Shown: in pieces, positions 61,560 through 64,000 of the stretch
Layout: each line of letters begins with the position of its first letter
How positions within the stretch are numbered: position 1 is the first letter of the stretch
NCBI GenBank assembly: GCA_036346275.1
Contig: CM070713.1
Span: 74,888,382 to 74,952,381, forward strand
Source of the DNA: Otatea glauca
Lineage: Eukaryota > Streptophyta > Magnoliopsida > Poales > Poaceae
Length of the DNA: 64,000 nucleotides
Direction: 5' to 3'
Position numbers and translations under genes: made by a program
The notes under the pieces: generated by a model
Told to the model about the DNA's origin: nothing
What the model saw: only the letters and a program-made list of their open reading frames with translations
Database searches by the model: none

Positions 61560-62693
61560 AATCCTTAAATCCGATCGCCTGGACCTCTACAAAAGGAGTC
61601 CCTCCGGTCCTCCAAAATGTATCTTGACCGACCAAGGAAAGCAATTTTTGGGCGACATACATACGGTAGTCTGCGGTCACCACGCAGACACCCGATCTCT
61701 TGTGGGAAAGGCCTTTCGACAAGGTTTTCATGGCCAACCGCCGTCGTCGACGCCGAGCATATCGTGACGCTTTGCGAAGGATGCGATTCTTTGCTCGTGA
61801 CGATCCGCCGGCCAAGCTTCTGAGACGATCCCCATCACGTGGCCTTTTTGTCGTCGGGGACTCGATTTGGTCGGGCCTTCAGAAAGCGCCGGAGGCTTCA
61901 CCCACCGCTCGTCGCGGTAGATAAGTTCACCAAGTGGATAGAGGCCAAGCGGTCGTGGCGCCACGTCGGTACAAGCGCCATCTTCTTCCGCGACATCGTT
62001 TTTAGGTTTGGAGTCCCAAACTCCATCATCACCGACAACGGAACACAGTTCACGGGGAAGGAATTTCTCGAGTTTTGTGACGACTTCAACATCCGTGTCG
62101 ATTGGGCAGCAGTAGCCCATCCGCGGACTAACGGCCAGGTCGAGCGCACTAACGGCATGATCCTTCAAGGACTCAAGCCGCGGATCTTCAGTCGGCTCAA
62201 GCATTTCGCAGGGCGCTGGGTAGCCGAGCTGCCCTCCGTCCTCTGGAGTCTGCGGACCACGCCGACCCGGGCGACCGGGTTCACACCCTTCTTTATGGTG
62301 TTCGGCGCTGAAGCCGTTTTGCCCACTGACCTGGAATACGGCTCCCCGAGATTGCAAGCCTTCGATGAGGCTCGGGGGCTCGCCTCGCAACAAGACGCCA
62401 TCGACCAGCTCGACGAGGCGCGCGACGTGGCCGTCCTGCGGTCGGCCAGATATCAACAAGCCCTGCGCCGCTACCACAGCCGCCAAGTTCGAGGACGATC
62501 CTTCAGCGCTGGCGACTTGGTTCTGCGTCGGGTCCAGACAACCAAAGATAAGCACAAGCTGACGCCCCCCTAGGAGGGTCCTTTCACCGTCGTGGAAGTT
62601 CTCCGACCTGGCACCTTTCGACTCAAGGACGCCGATGGTCGCATCCTCCCTAATGCCTGGAACATTGAAAAGTTAAGGCGATTCTATCCCTAA
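61560..62693 (+). pseudogene. Integrase, Tat-type element
   Basis: The zinc-binding part is broken (CEGC near 61770). From 61839 a frame of 244 codons contains VAVDKFTKWIEAK (about 61912), IITDNGTQFTGKEFLEFC, NGQVERTNGMILQGLKP and GFTPFFMVFGAEAVLP. The frame halts at TAG near 62571, where TPP is followed by a stop instead of the usual Trp, then EGPFTVVEVLRPGTF and NIEKLRRFYP run to TAA at 62691-62693. The D-D-E residues of the catalytic core are present. Apart from the single stop this is nearly complete. Confidence 0.88.
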
Positions 62694-62815
62694 GCTCTTT
62701 TCTTTTTTCCTGGTATAAGTCTTTGCCTTTCTCCCAACCGAGCACCTGGTCGCCACGTGACGACTCGGGGCTGCCCGTGGCGCCCGTTGAGCCGCTTCGG
62801 ATGGTGTCATGCGGT

Positions 62816-63130
62816 CGGTGACCCAGCCGACCACGAGGTCTATCGGCGGTAACCCTCTCGACCCGAGTGCTCGGCCACGCCCACCGGCTATGGTTGCCCA
62901 AGAGCACCGCGGAAGAAGGAAGCACTGAGTGGGATGACCTCGTCGATTGGGAACAATCTTCCCCACACGAACTCGGCTAACTCACGTACTCATGTGGGTG
63001 GTGACCCGACTAGTCACAGAGTCTATCCCAGCGGTAACCCTCTCGACCCGAAGCGCCACGGCCTCGCCTGGGCCGCTATGGTTGCTAAGTAGCACTTTGC
63101 GGAAGAAGGAAGTGCCCGAGTGGAAAAAAC
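62816..63130 (+). repeat. 185-bp period direct repeat in the 3' non-coding part
   Basis: Both units share GGTGACCC, GGTCTATC or GTCTATCCC, GCGGTAACCCTCTCGACCCG, GGCTATGGTTGC and GCGGAAGAAGGAAG. GGTAACCC begins at 62848 and at 63033. Repeats between integrase and the 3' LTR are common in Tat elements. Confidence 0.75.
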
Positions 63131-63345
63131 CTTGGCCGATCGGGAACACTCCGAACCCCCATGAGTGCGGCGTAACTCACCGTGATAAACAAGACTCCTA
63201 TCCTCTTGGCCCTCTCAAATTGACCCGACCACGCATAAGCGACCCGTGGTCCTTGAGGCTATGGTCGGTCAAACCCAAATGCAAAGGAGAGCAAAGAGGC
63301 AAACCGGAGCTTACAATTACTTACGATCGTTTACACAACGTCTTT

Positions 63346-63362
63346 GCAAAAAAAAAAAGGGG
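63346..63362 (+). other. Purine-rich run (A then GGGG)
   Basis: An A run followed by GGGG resembles a polypurine tract, but no LTR start (TGACGAATAC) follows within the window. Listed only as a feature of the sequence. Confidence 0.3.
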
Positions 63363-63369
63363 CTAACTT

Positions 63370-63905
63370 CTTTCTTCCTCTTCTTCACGGTGGCCGACCA
63401 AGCACGGAGGAGGAAGACTCGCATCTTGAAGGCGACCTCGGGCGGGGCGTGGTGGCGATCTCCGAGCATGCGGCTCGACACGAAGCTCGAACACTGTCGA
63501 CCTCGTCGTCGGTCCGGTTCGGCGATGCCGCTTACTCACCACCGCGAGGTCGATGCCGTCGTAATACGAGATGGTGTTGACCGGCGCCGATGAAGCTCAA
63601 GCCGCGCGCGGTGGCCACCGCCTCTTCTACGGTCCGCACTCGGGCCGGTAGCGGGCAAGGCACTCGGCCTGCCCGGCCCAAGGATGCGGTCGCGAGACCT
63701 CCCGACCGCCTTGCGAGGGCCTCGGCTCGGCGCTCATCTCGGCCCGACCGTCCTCGGCAACCTTCAACGCCGCCGGGCCTCGCCCCGCCACGATCGCCAC
63801 GTCGCGGCGTCCGGCGGCCGTTCTCTGCGCCTCCACGGCGACGCCGATTCTTCTGCGCCTCTGCAGATCGCGGAGATTTTGGATAAGTTCGCCTGTGGGT
63901 CGCAC
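63370..63905 (-). pseudogene. Possible antisense ORF remnant of the Tat-type element
   Basis: On the minus strand an open frame at 63905-63627 reads RPTGELIQNLRDLQRRRRIG, and further upstream pieces continue in other frames. I recognise no domain. Some Tat elements are known to carry an extra antisense ORF between pol and the 3' LTR, so this is a candidate. The plus strand is equally open because of GC content, which lowers confidence. Confidence 0.25.
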
Positions 63906-64000
63906 CCCAAACTTAATTGAAGAATTGAGACACTTACCGCCGCTGAGTTGGTCGATTGCGGCTTCCGACTTCGCCTCAGATGAAGTCTTGGCTCGGCGGC

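Larger units (their letters stand above)
55939..64000 (+). mobile_element. Ty3/Gypsy element of Tat type, 3' end outside the window
   Basis: GC-rich sequence unlike the Tekay type. It begins TGACGAATACTAATAAAAAGG at the point where the Tekay internal region is cut. It carries a putative LTR and leader, gag, RT-RNase H, a second RNase H-like domain, integrase, then a long non-coding 3' part with repeats. A second RNase H between RNase H and integrase is a known trait of the Tat lineage. No 3' LTR is reached by 64000. Confidence 0.82.

Noticed and set aside
61728..62555. 275-codon minus-strand frame opposite integrase
   Set aside because: The plus strand carries the integrase motifs with the catalytic D-D-E. 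The antisense openness is a by-product of codon usage.
1..64000. CRISPR arrays, bacterial operons, phage or tRNA/rRNA genes
   Set aside because: The DNA is plant nuclear. Regularly spaced repeats and RNA folds of these types were not seen.

Overview
The window is nuclear plant DNA, almost certainly from a grass and most likely rice or another Oryza. The evidence is a GC-rich monocot WRKY gene with typical plant introns, long-LTR Ty3/Gypsy retrotransposons of the Tekay/Del and Tat types, and scattered MITE, Helitron, CACTA and Copia fragments. I could not confirm the species without a database search. Only one convincing host gene is present, a group IIb WRKY transcription factor at 34650-36771 on the + strand. 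Nearly everything else is transposable element sequence, much of it nested.

Layout: 1-1333 unassigned; 1334-1824 foldback MITE; from 1842 a Helitron-like terminus followed by a decayed LRR receptor-like fragment (2541-3030) and AT-rich repeats; 4820-18462 a complete Tekay-type Gypsy element (+ strand) with 3.9 kb LTRs and a TAAAT target duplication; 18463-20236 repeats; 20237 a CACTA terminus; 20385-31842 LTR-only sequence (one solo LTR inside another, and two LTR segments joined at a 40-bp duplication), bracketed by two Copia-like LTR pieces; 32300-34100 small repeats; 34180-36771 the WRKY promoter and gene; 37041-39009 a MITE end and LTR fragments; 39010-55938 a minus-strand Tekay array ordered LTR, internal, LTR, partial internal; 55939 to the end a Tat-type Gypsy element (+ strand) that runs off the window.

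The most unusual signal concerns sequence quality rather than a gene. Near-identical repeat copies differ again and again at CTG/CAG trinucleotides (ACTG read as ATCG, CTGG as CCG, TCAG as TCG), often creating frameshifts. The WRKY exons keep many intact CTG/CAG sites. CAG/CTG are CHG sites, heavily methylated in plant transposons, so I infer base-calling or polishing errors on methylated DNA. Many of the broken retrotransposon reading frames may therefore not be real mutations.

Functionally, the retroelements each carry gag, protease, reverse transcriptase, RNase H and integrase for their own copying. The Tekay type also has a C-terminal chromodomain, as in chromoviruses that target heterochromatin. 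The WRKY gene sits as a small island of unique sequence between these blocks and has a cluster of W-boxes upstream, which suggests WRKY control, possibly of itself. I found no convincing evidence of an undescribed biological system.
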